DNA of 64,000 nt from Rhynchopus sp. YZ270_cl-10 (GCA_964035575.1 OZ037885.1:1342001-1406000), one strand, 5' to 3'; positions 33,617 through 45,784 are shown, counted from the stretch's first letter. Program-made: numbers and translations. The notes: generated by a model not told the origin, from the letters alone.

Positions 33617-36558
33617 GATGATGAGGACACTGGTCCTATTGGGGGCTGCCTGTCTGGCCCCCGCACTCGACGTGCCTGCTGAGAAGGCATACCTGGCGGT
33701 GCTGAAGTCGACCTGCACAGACGAAGACCTGCAGGCGCTGAAGATGTGGGCCCTGCAGAAGCAAATCATCAACCCCGGGCCGAAGTCGACAGGAGTGATC
33801 TCGATTGAGGGCTTCAAGGCGGTTGCACTGAAGATGACCGAGGCGCAGCTGGCGGAGGCGAAGAAGCACCCGTTCCTCGACTACTTTGAGACAAACGACG
33901 AGGGCAGCATCCAGAGCAAGTCAAAGTCGAAGTCGAAGTCGAAGTCGGGATCGAAGTCGAAGTCAGGCTCAAAGTCAAACTCGAAGAGCGGATCACACAC
34001 TGAAGAGGAAACCCTTGCCACAGAGTACTGGGTGACACTGTCGTCGACGGAGATTGGCTGCTCGGGACACTTCCAGCACTGGGTGCTGCGCCGCGGGATC
34101 ACGTGGCCGGCAGACTTCTGGTATGACGATGACCTGAACGTGTACACAGGGAAGTTCCTGCTGACGGAGGAGCAGGCGGAGATCATCCAGACCTACAGCA
34201 GAGGCCTTGTGAACGCAGAGGAGGCCGAAGCTGCGCTGAGCATCCCCGTGAACCAGGTGACGTTGGAGTGCCCCGACACGCAGACAGACAACGTGACGTG
34301 GCACCTGGCGGGCATGACAGGTGACCCGAAGCACCCGGACCACACCACCTACATGCACAGCGCACGGTGGGGACAAGGTGTCGATGTGTACATCCTGGAC
34401 ACAGGAATCAAGTGCGAGCATGAGGAGTTCCAGGAGGGGAGCTGCATGTGGGGCGCGAACCTTGTGGACAACCTGAACGACGACGACAGCGGGCACGGGA
34501 CCCACATTGCGGCAAGCATTGCGGGTATCAGGAACGGTGTGGCGAAGGCGGCGACAGTCGTGGCGGTGCGCATTGCACGCGACGGGAACACAAACAAGCA
34601 GTCGGTTGCGGAGGCGATCCAGTTCGTGGTTGAGTCGCGCAAGGCACGTGGCCGCCCTAGCATCATCAACATGTCGATCCAGTTCTTTGGCTCGACGCTG
34701 CTGAACGACGCGGTGAACGCGGCAGCACGCGCAGGCGTGGTGGTGATCTCGGCGGCAGGAAACGGGGACGAGCCGTCGTGCGAGTACTCGCCCTCGGGTG
34801 CGTCTGGGTCGATCACCGTGGGTCTGCACGACGTGGACTACAACCCGCAGTGGTCGAGCTTCGGGAAGTGCGTTGCGCTCTACGCCCCAGGGTTCGAGGT
34901 GTGGTCCGCAGACAACGCGAACAGCACCGCCTACCGCAACCGCAGCGGCACGTCGATGGCGGCACCACACGTGGCGGCCATTGCGGCGGCGTACCTGACG
35001 GACCGCCCTGAGGCAACGCCTGCGTCTGTGCGTGCCTTCCTTGTGGAGACGGCGCACAGGAACCTGCTCTCGCCCCTGCGTGAGTTCGACCAGAACCTTG
35101 TGGCCCGAATCCCTTGCGAGGGGAACACCGTATCGTACGAGGACGTGCCGCAGGTTGTCGACCGTTCGATGTGTCCGGAGGGCATTGAGACGGAGACGCT
35201 CACAGGTGCTTCCGGCAGCGGCTACTACCTCTCCCTTGGGAACGGGTCGGAGACGACGAACGCTGCGTGCTGGGAGATTAAGTGCGAGGGGCTTGTACAG
35301 GTCGACGCAAGGTGGATCACGGCAAACGCACTGTACTACAGACTGTACATCAACGTGACGGAGGTGAAGTCGAAGGTGCAGATGAGCAACTACGGCTACA
35401 TCGAGAGCGACAGGAAGCTCCACGGTGACGTGTTCGTGTCCTTTGTGAACACAAGACTGGAGGGAGACGTGCCGTTCAACTTCTCGTACACGTGCACCGC
35501 ACCCGAGGTGGCACAGCCTGAGGTGGACGAGCCGGTGTCTCTCTTCCCCCTTGCACACACGCACTTCGGGACCACGGCGGACAACTGCAACAACATTGTG
35601 ATGCGCGCAAACAGGCGCCGCGAGAGGCAGGGCACGCTCTCGTACCTCCCGACGGAGGGCTACCCGCACAGCACAGAGCTGTGCTGGATGCTGAAGTGCA
35701 GGCGCTGGGTCAAGGTGCAGCCGCAGTTTGTCGACACCGAGCAGGACTTCGACACCATCAGGATGACGGACCGTGGCGAGTACAAGCGCGTGCTCACAGG
35801 GAACTACTCCGCAGGCAACTACTCGGACCTGCCCGACGCGATGTACTTCCGCAAGTTCGCGATTGTGAAGTTCTCCTCGGACGCGACCGTCACTGCGGGT
35901 GGGTTCTCATTTGATTGGAGCTGCGACGACTCGTACACACCGCCGGTCACGGAGCTCCCGGTTCCCATCCCGTTCCCGGAGCTGACGCCGTCCCCGAACC
36001 CGACGTGCTCGCTGTCTGGGTGCTTCGGGTCGACGTGCGACTGGACGATTCGTGCGTCGTTCGACCTGTACGACTGCACGACGCTCGGCTGGTTCGGGTG
36101 CGACTGCACCGGGTGCGAGTGTGCGGCACCTGCGACGCCGGCGCCGTGCCTCCCCGCCACACCGGGCTACATTGAGTACTACAGCGTGGCCACGTACTGC
36201 TGGCTCATGGAGTGCCCTGCAGGGCAGCACGCCGTGTACGAGTGGCTCGGCTTCAGCCTTGCCTGGCACGCGGAGTACCTCACGTTTGCGACTGAGGACG
36301 GTGTGCGTGTGTCGCGTGGTGGGCAGGACTTCACAGGGAGGACCCCACCGAGTTCAAAGAGCAGATTGCCTACGTCAGGTATGTCGCAGTTTGCAACACA
36401 TCATCACAACCACATCACAACACCCACAAAATGTACCACAACACAGGTTTGAGAGCTCCCGCGATGGCGACGGTCAGGGAAGCCCGTACGGGTTCAAGTT
36501 CAACTGGGCCTGCGTTGACACTGTCGAGACGATTGTCGACACAACAGAGACTGTGTGA
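33617..36558 (+). CDS. Secreted subtilisin-like serine protease (S8A, proteinase K-like) with CUB-like C-terminal domains
   Basis: Secreted endopeptidase precursor. Exons 33617-36378 and 36447-36558 (GTATGT...CAG). Signal peptide MMRTLVLLGAACLAPALDVP. Two inhibitor-I9-like propeptide domains follow (about 25-95 and 130-215), separated by a SK/SG-repeat linker (about 97-125). Catalytic triad: Asp in VDVYILDTGI (about 260), His in DSGHGTHIA (about 297) and Ser in SGTSMAAPHVAA (about 447), with the oxyanion Asn in ISAAGNG. After about residue 495 come three CUB-like, Cys-containing beta domains (CWEIKCEGLVQVDARW, CWMLKCRRWVKVQPQF, CWLMECPAGQHAVYEW), the last two split by a Cys-rich stretch (about 790-850). 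Near 36340 the frame shifts by one base: before it reads GGQDFTG, after it TEFKEQIAYVR, which continues into exon 2 (FESSRDGDG...YGFKFNWACVD). One base is probably missing in a G/C run there, by sequencing or allele; otherwise the last domain is broken. N-x-S/T sites are frequent. Confidence 0.88.
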
Positions 36559-37944
36559 GCATGACGACACAATAGTCATGCAATAGGCACGGGCAATATT
36601 ATGTATCATATACCGCGATTATCATCAAAAACAAAATGCTCAATCCGAGAATCCCCTACCCCTTCCTTCCTTCCTTCCTTCCTTCGATGTTCTTACCCTT
36701 TCCTCTTTCTCTCTCATTGTTTTTCTTTCTTTTTGACACAACCCTCACGTGGCACTGGTGCGGAACAAACCTCGGGTTGTCTGCACAAATCCACAAAGAA
36801 GGGTTTTTGAGAGACTGCTGTGCGAGCCCCTTTTGGTCCTCCGATAACGACAGCAATAGAAGAAGTCAAAAATGTCGTTAGTTCATCCTGCACATCACAG
36901 GGTTGTGGTCCATGATTTTGGGGTACCATTGTTTTTCGTGTTCAGCACCCACCCCTTTTCCCTGCGCGCGTGTTTTTTTTCCCTCTCCATTTTCTTTAGG
37001 GAATTTCTTTCAGCTTTCATTTTGAAAATGCAACGAGTGACACTATTCACACTGTTTCTTTTTCATTTTTTCCACTCTCTTTTCTCGCGAATTAAGGTGG
37101 CCCGATCCATCTTCCAAGTTTATCATCATGGAAACCCTGTTCCGTACACAAGGTGTGACCTAGCATTGCGCCATAGGTCATTTGTTGATTCCTTTAGTTT
37201 CCATATTTTCTTTTTTGTTCACAAGAAGAGGGTTTCACGTCTTTAGGCGAAAGTGTTAGCCACCCAAAAACAATGTTTGTTCTTATGAGTGCGGTGGTAA
37301 ACGGTTTTTTTTATACCTCCAATGTCATCAAAAGTGACAACATTATTTTTGCTGGTCCAGAAAGGCGTGCGGCCAAACTTCCTGTGTGTTATTTCGTGCA
37401 CATATTCAAGTGTATGACTGCGTGTTAAGGACAAATGTCCAAATAGTAAAAGCCCGAAGAAGTGTATCCTGAGGTCACGCTAGCTACAACGGTCTTTTAT
37501 TTGTTTGGTGGTGTCAACGCGAGAGGGTTTTTCCCAGACAAGCATCTGTTGTTGTCTTGTACCAGCGTTGTCCCATACGAGAGTTTCTGACACTCCCCTC
37601 CCTTGCCCCTCCATCCGAATTGGTTGTGCTGTTTTTGTACTCTGACGGAACACATTATGCAACCAAGTTTTCAAATACAAACAACAAATAGCTACGGCGG
37701 AGTTCATCCTCGGGTGTCTACACTAATACAACCAAGTTTGCACATAACAAATACCAGGTGTCTTGTAAGTATCCCTCACCTCGATTTAGATGTGAAGGGC
37801 GTTTATGGCCACCCGTTGCGTCCCACAGTGAAAATGACACAATTCACCATTGCCACAGACTAAAAACGAAATCGGTGTCCTGCACTCGGCTTTCAAGTTT
37901 CAAAGAAAAAAACGAAAATTATTTGCCCATTTTTGTACCCTCAA
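36559..37944. other. Non-coding spacer before the satellite region
   Basis: AT-rich with a short CTTC microsatellite (36660-36685). No supported gene. A SINE-like tail lies at 37698-37745. This is the last ordinary sequence before the repeat domain. Confidence 0.5.
37698..37745 (+). repeat. SINE-like tail (copy 2 of 3)
   Basis: CGGAGTTCATCCTCGGGTGT followed by CTACACTAATACAACCAAGT, very close to 50838-50879. A further ACCAAGTTTTCAAATACAAA word lies just upstream at 37660. Confidence 0.55.
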
Positions 37945-38528
37945 AGCTCCTTAGCTCCTTAGCTCCTTAGCTCCTTAGCTCCTTAGCTCCTTAGCTCCTT
38001 AGCTCCTTAGCTCCTTAGCTCCTTAGCTCCTTAGCTCCTTAGCTCCTTAGCTCCTTAGCTCCTTAGCTCCTTAGCTCCTTAGCTCCTTAGCTCCTTAGCT
38101 CCTTAGCTCCTTAGCTCCTTAGCTCCTTAGCTCCTTAGCTCCTTAGCTCCTTAGCTCCTTAGCTCCTTAGCTCCTTAGCTCCTTAGCTCCTTAGCTCCTT
38201 AGCTCCTTAGCTCCTTAGCTCCTTAGCTCCTTAGCTCCTTAGCTCCTTAGCTCCTTAGCTCCTTAGCTCCTTAGCTCCTTAGCTCCTTAGCTCCTTAGCT
38301 CCTTAGCTCCTTAGCTCCTTAGCTCCTTAGCTCCTTAGCTCCTTAGCTCCTTAGCTCCTTAGCTCCTTAGCTCCTTAGCTCCTTAGCTCCTTAGCTCCTT
38401 AGCTCCTTAGCTCCTTAGCTCCTTAGCTCCTTAGCTCCTTAGCTCCTTAGCTCCTTAGCTCCTTAGCTCCTTAGCTCCTTAGCTCCTTAGCTCCTTAGCT
38501 CCTTAGCTCCTTAGCTCCTTAGCTCCTA
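37945..38528. repeat. 8-bp array, unit TTAGCTCC (73 copies)
   Basis: Perfect over about 584 bases. Opposite strand GGAGCTAA. The last unit runs directly into the first satellite module (CTCCTAAT, then CCTAAAAAACC at 38531). Confidence 0.98.
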
Positions 38529-38569
38529 ATCCTAAAAAACCTTAGTTTTTTAGTCTTTACTATAGAGAT

Positions 38570-40966
38570 GGTATCTAAGGTGCACAGGGTGCCTGAAAAC
38601 CCACTGCACGAAACTCTCCCGAAACCCCCCGGAACTGGATTTTGAAAAGGTGCACAGGGTGCTTTTGGCCCCCGAGAAAGGGTGCACAGGGTGCTTTTTT
38701 TGGTCCCGAAAAAGGGTGCACAGGGTGCCCTTGAGATTGGCACCCTATGACTTTCACAGGCAAAACCTTTTTTTTTGCTGCCTGAAAACTTTTCACCTTT
38801 CACCTGTATGGAGCCTCTGACCAAGGAAAACATATTCTGAGGGCAGTCCTACACAGTACACAGTACCCAGTACACAGTACACAGTACACAGTACACAGTA
38901 CACAGTACACAGTACACAGTACACAGTACACAGTACACAGTACACAGTACACAGTACACAGTACACAGTACACAGTACACAGTACACAGTACACAGTACA
39001 CAGTACACAGTACACAGTACACAGTACACAGTACACAGTACACAGTACACAGTACACAGTACACAGTACACAGTACACAGTACACAGTACACAGTACACA
39101 GTACACAGTACACAGTACACAGTACACAGTACACAGTACACAGTACACAGTACACAGTACACAGTACACAGTACACAGTACACAGTACACAGTACACAGT
39201 ACACAGTACACAGTACACAGTACACAGTACACAGTACACAGTACACAGTACACAGTACACAGTACACAGTACACAGTACACAGTACACAGTACACAGTAC
39301 ACAGTACACAGTACACAGTACACAGTACACAGTACACAGTACACAGTACACAGTACACAGTACACAGTACACAGTACACAGTACACAGTACACAGTACAC
39401 AGTACACAGTACACAGTACACAGTACACAGTACACAGTACACAGTACACAGTACACAGTACACAGTACACAGTACACAGTACACAGTACACAGTACACAG
39501 TACACAGTACACAGTACACAGTACACAGTACACAGTACACAGTACACAGTACACAGTACACAGTACACAGTACACAGTACACAGTACACAGTACACAGTA
39601 CACAGTACACAGTACACAGTACACAGTACACAGTACACAGTACACAGTACACAGTACACAGTACACAGTACACAGTACACAGTACACAGTACACAGTACA
39701 CAGTACACAGTACACAGTACACAGTACACAGTACACAGTACACCCTCCGTCAGCAGGGAAGCATAGTATTACAGTGAGGACTAGTACAACACAAACCACT
39801 TTAGTAGCCCAAGAACCTCACATAAAGCAGAAACTCACTAAAGAAATATACACAGTATACAGTATACACAAGAAAAAAAGCCATCTCTCAGGGAAGCATG
39901 GTGGTGCAACAACACATGGCCAACATGGCCAACAACACATATGCCCACCCACAAAGCACCAACCAGCAGGCGCAACAAAAAACCCTCACAACCACACCAA
40001 CCAGATAACGCAACCTGCAGATTCCCACGGGTTTGCGGGTTTGCACACCTGCACCCACCCGCCAGCTTATCGACCACACCAACCAGATAAAGTGCCTGAA
40101 CCCCGAGAACCCTATCAACCACACCAGCCGGATAACGCAACCTAGAACCCGCAAACCCGCGCACCCGCACCAACCACGAGCCGGATACCGTAACCTAGAA
40201 CCAGCAGGTTCCCGCGCACCCGCACTCACCAGCCAGCTTATCGACCACACGAACCAGATAACGTTGCCCGAACCCCGCGCACCCGCACCACCACACCAGC
40301 CGGATAACGCAACCTAGAACCCGCAAACCCGCGCACCCGCAAACCCGCAAACCCGCACCAACCACCAGCCGGATACTGTAACCTAGAACCAGATAACGCA
40401 ACCTAGAACCAGCAGGTTCCCGCGCACCCGCACCCACCAGCCAGCTTATCGACCACACGAACCAGATAACGTTGCCCGAACCCCGCGCACCCGCACCACC
40501 ACACCAGCCGGATAACGCAACCTAGAACCTGCTCAGTGCGTGAAGCCCAAACACCTGTTTAACCACACGAACCTGGACAACACAATATGCCAGTGTTTCT
40601 AAAACTGGGTGAGTAATATTGGAAGCCTGGATCCGGTGCACAGGGTGACATAGTGGTTCCAAATCCGGTGCACAGGGTGCCCCCAAAAGGTGCACAGGGT
40701 GCCTTTTTGGCACTGGATCCGGTGCACAGGGTGCCCGCAAAAAACGGTGCACAGGGTGCCCCTAAAAATCCGGTGCACAGGGTGCCCCTTTTAATCCGGT
40801 GCACAGGGTGCCATTACGGGTTCGCAATCCGGTGCACAGGGTGCCACCCACGTTATAAGCCCCGGCTAAAAAGCACCCTGTGCACCGGATTTTTTGGCAC
40901 CCTGTGCACCGGATTTTTTGGGGGCACCCTGTGCACCGGACCGGCACCCTGTGCACCGGAGTGGCC
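38570..40966 (+). mobile_element. Non-autonomous DNA element built of minisatellites, copy 1 (8-bp target duplication)
   Basis: Flanked by ATAGAGAT at 38562-38569 and 40967-40974. Removing the element and one repeat restores the uninterrupted satellite sequence ACTATAGAGATGTGCGCC. Ends: GGTATCTAAGG then TGCACAGGGTGCC; the right end, complemented, reads GGCCACTCC then GGTGCACAGGGTGCC, so the termini are inverted copies of a GGTGCACAGGGTGCC subterminal repeat. Inside: four more or less spaced copies of that 14-mer on the left, a 7-bp CACAGTA array (38856-39742), unique sequence, a degenerate GATAACGCAACCTAGAACC array (about 39990-40535), nine or so 14-mers forward (40636-40850) and four inverted (40870-40960). 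No transposase. The 8-bp duplication fits hAT, Zisupton, P or some Mutator-like families; the termini do not settle it. Confidence 0.85.
38856..39742. repeat. 7-bp array, unit TACACAG (about 127 copies)
   Basis: Lies inside element copy 1. One unit near the left edge is TACCCAG, the unit of the array at 30808-31027. The equivalent array in copy 2 is about 380 bases, so copy number accounts for most of the length difference between the copies. Confidence 0.97.
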
Positions 40967-41950
40967 ATAGAGATGTGCGCCACCCACACCACACACACTA
41001 CACACCCACACACAGCACACCCACACACACCCACACACACCCACACACACACCCCCTCACCACCAGAGGGGATTTGACCAAAAAATCCTAAAAAACCTTA
41101 GTTTTTTAGTCTTTACTATAGAGATGTGCGCCACCCACACCACACACACTACACACCCACACACAGCACACCCACACACACCCACACACACACACACACA
41201 CACCCCCTCACCACCAGGGGGATTTGACCAAAAAATCGATATTTTTAAATAAATAGTTGCTCATCCAAAAGTGAATTTTTTGGGCTTAACGTGTTGTTTG
41301 GGGGTATTGAGGCCCAAAAAAAAATTTTTTTTCAGTCGTGTTCAGAAATCCTAAAAAACCTTAGTTTTTTAGTCTTTACTATAGAGATGTGCGCCACCCA
41401 CACCACACACACTACACACCCACACACAGCACACCCACACACACCCACACACACACACACACACACCCCCTCACCACCAGGGGGATTTGACCAAAAAATC
41501 GATTTTTTTAAATAAATAGTTGCTCATCCAAAAGTGAATTTTTTGGGCTTAACGTGTTGTTTGGGGGCATTGAGGCCCAAAAAAAAAATTTAAGACAGTC
41601 CTGTTCAAAAAATGGACTGCCAAATGATATGTGGCATTCGGCCAAAAATCAGCTTTTTTGGTCATTTTTACCTTGTAAAACATGACACTTGTGGCATGCT
41701 TCCCAGTACAGGAAAGTGCATTGAAAAACCTGAAAAAACACATGTAATATGTGATGGTCAAAAGTGCAAGATTCCTTCGTTAATGAACTTTTTGAGTACC
41801 AGTTATACCTGGGGAATATGGTCAGATCACTCTTCAGACCATCTGGCGTTTACCACAAAAACACCACTTTTTAACAGGGCACTTTTCACCTGAAAAGCCA
41901 GTTCATGAAGGCATGAGTGAGGTTTTTTTGTGATGCGTTACCGTGAGCGG

Positions 41951-41965
41951 GCGCGCGAAGCGCGC
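41951..41965. other. Ultra-stable GCGAAGC hairpin in satellite module M3
   Basis: GCGCGC-GAA-GCGCGC, a six-pair stem with a GAA loop, containing d(GCGAAGC), a DNA mini-hairpin known for exceptional thermal stability. The same site recurs in every M3, for example 44620-44634, 48675-48689 and in the units near 45110, 49440, 50185, 53700, 54625, 55375 and 56310, and reversed near 63560. It stands in a GC-rich island within AT-rich sequence. Confidence 0.85.
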
Positions 41966-42634
41966 ACGCGAACGCCCCGCGGGAAGCGAATAGCTGACCG
42001 CCTGCCCAGTGCGTGAGGTGCTTACAAAAAAAACCACCTGTAAAAAAAGTGTGGTCCTCATCACGTTTCCATGGAAGTGTCACAAGAACGACAGGTTTTT
42101 TAGCCCGTCACCAAATCCTAAAAAACCTTAGTTTTTTAGTTTTTACTTTAGGCCGTGCGCCACCCACACCCACCCCCACACACCCACCCCCACACACCCA
42201 CCCCCACACACCCACACACACACACCCCCTCACCACAGGTGGATTTTTCGAAATATTTCACTAAACTTTTGCTTATCAGAAAGTGACTTTTTTGGGTACA
42301 TCGTGCAGTTTGGGGATATTGAGGCGGAAAAAAAAATATTAAGACAGTCCTGTTCAAAAATTGCTTTAGTAAATGACACTTGGCATTATGCCAAAATCAG
42401 CATTTTTGCCTTGAAAAACCTAAAAAATCACATGTAATGTGTGGTGGTCAAAAGTGCACGATTCCTTCGTTAATGCATTTTTTGAGTACCAGTTATATCT
42501 GGGGAATATAGTCAGATCACTCTTCAGACCAGCTGGCGTTTACCACAAAAACACTACTTTTTCAACAGGCCACTTTTCGCCTGAAGAGCCACTTAAGGCA
42601 GGCACCACCAGCCAGCCAGTTTCCATGAGCGGCA

Positions 42635-42689
42635 GAACTGGAATGTGCGTATTGGGCAGTGAAACTGCCGAGTACGCACACTCCAGTTC
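42635..42689. other. Long hairpin at the end of B-type satellite units
   Basis: Arms 42635-42660 and 42664-42689 pair at 23 of 26 positions around a GAA loop (GGCAGT-GAA-ACTGCC at the tip). The hairpin ends ten bases before the next unit's CCTAAAAAACC start. The same hairpin ends the units before 56812, 57389 and 57966. Confidence 0.85.
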
Positions 42690-42827
42690 AGAAAAAAATC
42701 CTAAAAAACCTTAGTTTTTTAGTTTTTACTTTAGGCCGTGCGCCACCCACACCCACCCCCACACACCCACCCCCACACACCCACCCCCACACACACACAC
42801 CCCCTCACCACAGGTGGATTTTTCGAA

Positions 42828-43855
42828 TTTTTTTTTTTTTTTTTTTTTTTTTTTCTCTTTTATGTACTTGGTCTTTTTTTGTATGTGAGAATAGAAGAAA
42901 GGAAAAAGGAAGAATGGAGTAAACAATAAAGACAATAAAATGAACAGGAAAATGGAAAAGGAAAAAGGAAATGAAAAAATGATGACCAAAAAAGGTCGGT
43001 GTTTCAAGTTTTAGTATAAAAGGTGGGCGGTAAAGTAAAGTAAGTGGCCACTTCCTCCTAAACAAAACAAGAAACTGCATCGTGTGTTTGTTTTTTATTC
43101 TTTTTAATCAATTTGAATACACAGGCGTCACACTTATGGGGCAAAAAAAGGAAAAAAAGAAGACCTAATCCTCCTTACTTAAAAGAAGGGAAGGGAGAAT
43201 AAAAAACACACGTGCCCATTGTTTCGTTGTCTGCAGGATGTCTTGTTTTAGTGCCTCACCTGGAAAAAGAAAAATGGATTCCACTCAGTAAAAATAGCAC
43301 ACCTGTTGAACACACGTCAGGCCAGGAACAGAAGAAAAGCAAACGCTTCCACGAATGGAAGCAAAAGAAAAGTGTGGTGAAAAAACCCTTTTGGCCAAGG
43401 TGGTCTTGACTCTCTGTCTACATACTTTGGGGATGCATGAAAAAATGAAACTAGATGATAGATAACAAGGAGTGTGCGAGAGTGGCCCTTCTCCAAGCTA
43501 AACAAAAAGCAAACACCCTCCACCCATCTGATCCCGCCCACAAACACAAACAATCACGACAGAAAACAAAACAGGCAGAGGATGACCAGGGTAGGTTTTA
43601 CTTGGACAGCGAACCTCTGCCTTGATTCCTCTCACGCTCAGCAGGCGAGTTGCCTCAACTCTCCAGACCTGTGCTGCAACACAGGCCTGCACCTTTAGCC
43701 GCTTTTCGCTTCATGCCCCTCATCTGGCGCACTACTAACGGGGGACGCCCCATGTAGGCACATCGGTAGGATTTCGTCTTAACATAGTTTTTTGTGTAAA
43801 AAAAAATGAACCCCTGTAAAAAAAAATGAACCCCTGTAAAAAAAAATGAACCCCT
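42828..43855 (-). mobile_element. Retroposed insert with poly-A tail, minus strand
   Basis: A run of T at 42828-42854 marks a poly-A tail on the minus strand. The insert is flanked by TTTTTCGAA at 42819-42827 and 43856-43864, a 9-bp target duplication inside a B-type satellite unit. Its 5' end (right side) is three tandem copies of a 20-bp unit (AGGGGTTCATTTTTTTTTAC). The body of about 0.9 kb has no long open frame on either strand and no domain I recognise. It may be a 5'-truncated LINE of another family, a SINE-like element or a retroposed transcript. Confidence 0.75.
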
Positions 43856-44122
43856 TTTTTCGAAATATTTCACTAAACTTTTGCTTATCAGAAAGTGACT
43901 TTTTTGGGTACATCGTGCAGTTTGGGGATATTGAGGCGGAAAAAAAAATATTAAGACAGTCCTGTTCAAAAATTGCTTTAGTAAATGACACTTGGCATTA
44001 TGCCAAAATCAGCATTTTTGCCTTGAAAAACCTAAAAAATCCTAAAAAACCTTAGTTTTTTAGTCTTTACTATAGAGATGTGCGCCACCCACACCACACA
44101 CACTACACACCCACACACAGCA

Positions 44123-44159
<37 letters not shown>

Positions 44160-44302
44160 CCTCACCACCAGGGGGATTTGACCAAAAATTGATTTTTTTA
44201 AATAAATAGTTGCTCATCCAAAAGTGAATTTTTTGGGCTTAACGTGTTGTTTGGGGGTATTGAGGCCCAAAAAAAAATTTTTTTTCAGTCGTGTTCAGAA
44301 AT

Positions 44303-45269
44303 TGGACTGCCAAATGACATGTGGCATTCGGCCAAAAATCAGCTTTTTTGGTCATTTTTACCTTGTAAAACATGACACTTGTGGCATGCTTCCCAGTACA
44401 GGAAAGTGCATTGAAAAACCTGAAAAAACACATGTAATATGTGATGGTCAAAAGTGCAAGATTCTTTCGTTAATGAACTTTTTGAGTACCAGTTATACCT
44501 GGGGAAAGATGGTCAGATCACTCTTTTGACCATCTGTCGTTTACGACAAAAACACCACTTTTTAACAGGCCACTTTACAGGCACGAGTGAGGTTTTTTTG
44601 TACACGTTACCGTGAGCGGGCGCGCGAAGCGCGCACGCGAACGCCCCGCGGGAAGCGAATAGCTGACCGCCTGCCCAGTGTGTGAGGTGCTTACAAAAAA
44701 TACCACCTGTAAAAAAAGGGAGGTCCTCATCACGTTTCCATGGAAGTGTCACACAGAACGACAGGTTTTTTAGCCCGTCACCAAATTGGACTGCCAAATG
44801 ACATGTGGCATTCGGCCAAAAATCAGCTTTTTTGGTCATTTTTACCTTGTAAAACATGACACTTGTGGCATGCTTCCCAGTACAGGAAAGTGCATTGAAA
44901 AACCTGAAAAAACACATGTAATATGTGATGGTCAAAAGTGCAAGATTCTTTCGTTAATGAACTTTTTGAGTACCAGTTATACCTGGGGAAAGATGGTCAG
45001 ATCACTCTTTTGACCATCTGGCGTTTACGACAAAAACACCACTTTTTACAGGCCACTTTACAGGCACGAGTGAGGTTTTTTTGTACACGTTACCGTGAGC
45101 GGGCGCGCGAAGCGCGCACGCGAACGCCCCGCGGGAAGCGAATAGCTGACCGCCTGCCCAGTGTGTGAGGTGCTTACAAAAAAAACCACCTGTAAAAAAA
45201 GGGAGGTCCTCATCACGTTTCCATGGAAGTGTCACACAGAACGACAGGTTTTTTAGCCCGTCACCAAAT
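44303..45269 (+). repeat. Tandem duplication of satellite module M3 alone
   Basis: Two M3 modules follow each other (44303-44786 and 44787-45269) without M1 and M2 between. The joint reads CCCGTCACCAAA then TTGGACTGCC, again right at AAAT. They differ at only a few bases (for example TACAAAAAATACC against TACAAAAAAAACC), so the duplication is recent. Confidence 0.85.
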
Positions 45270-45784
45270 CCTAAAAAACCTTAGTTTTTTAGTCTTTACT
45301 ATAGAGATGTGCGCCACCCACACCACACACACTACACACCCACACACAGCACACCCACACACACCCACACACACACACACACACACCCCCTCACCACCAG
45401 AGGGGATTTGACCAAAAAATCGATTTTTTTAAATAAATAGTTGCTCATCCAAAAGTGAATATTTTGGGCTTAACGTGTTGTTTGGGGGCATTGAGGCCCA
45501 AAAAAAAAATTTAAGACAGTCCTGTTCAAAAAATGGACTGCCAAATGACATGTGGCATTCGGCCAAAAATCAGCTTTTTTGGTCATTTTTACCTTGTAAA
45601 ACATGACACTTGTGGCATGCTTCCCACTACAGGAAAGTGCATTGAAAAACCTGAAAAAACACATGTAATATGTGATGGTCAAAAGTGCAAGATTCCTTCG
45701 TTAATGAACTTTTTGAGTACCAGTTATACCTGGGGAATATGGTCAGATCACTCTTCAGACCATCTGGCGTTTACCACAAAAACA

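Noticed and set aside
38793-39799. Open frames of about 310 codons (TVYCVLC repeats) on the minus strand, also at 51254-52025
   Set aside because: By-product of the 7-bp CACAGTA array, which lacks stops on that strand in every frame.
41612-41893. Recurrent frame of about 90 codons starting MDCQM in satellite module M3
   Set aside because: It recurs because the module recurs. B-type relatives have stops in the same frame and there is no sign of protein-level constraint, so I do not call it a gene. A codon-substitution test across many copies could reopen it.
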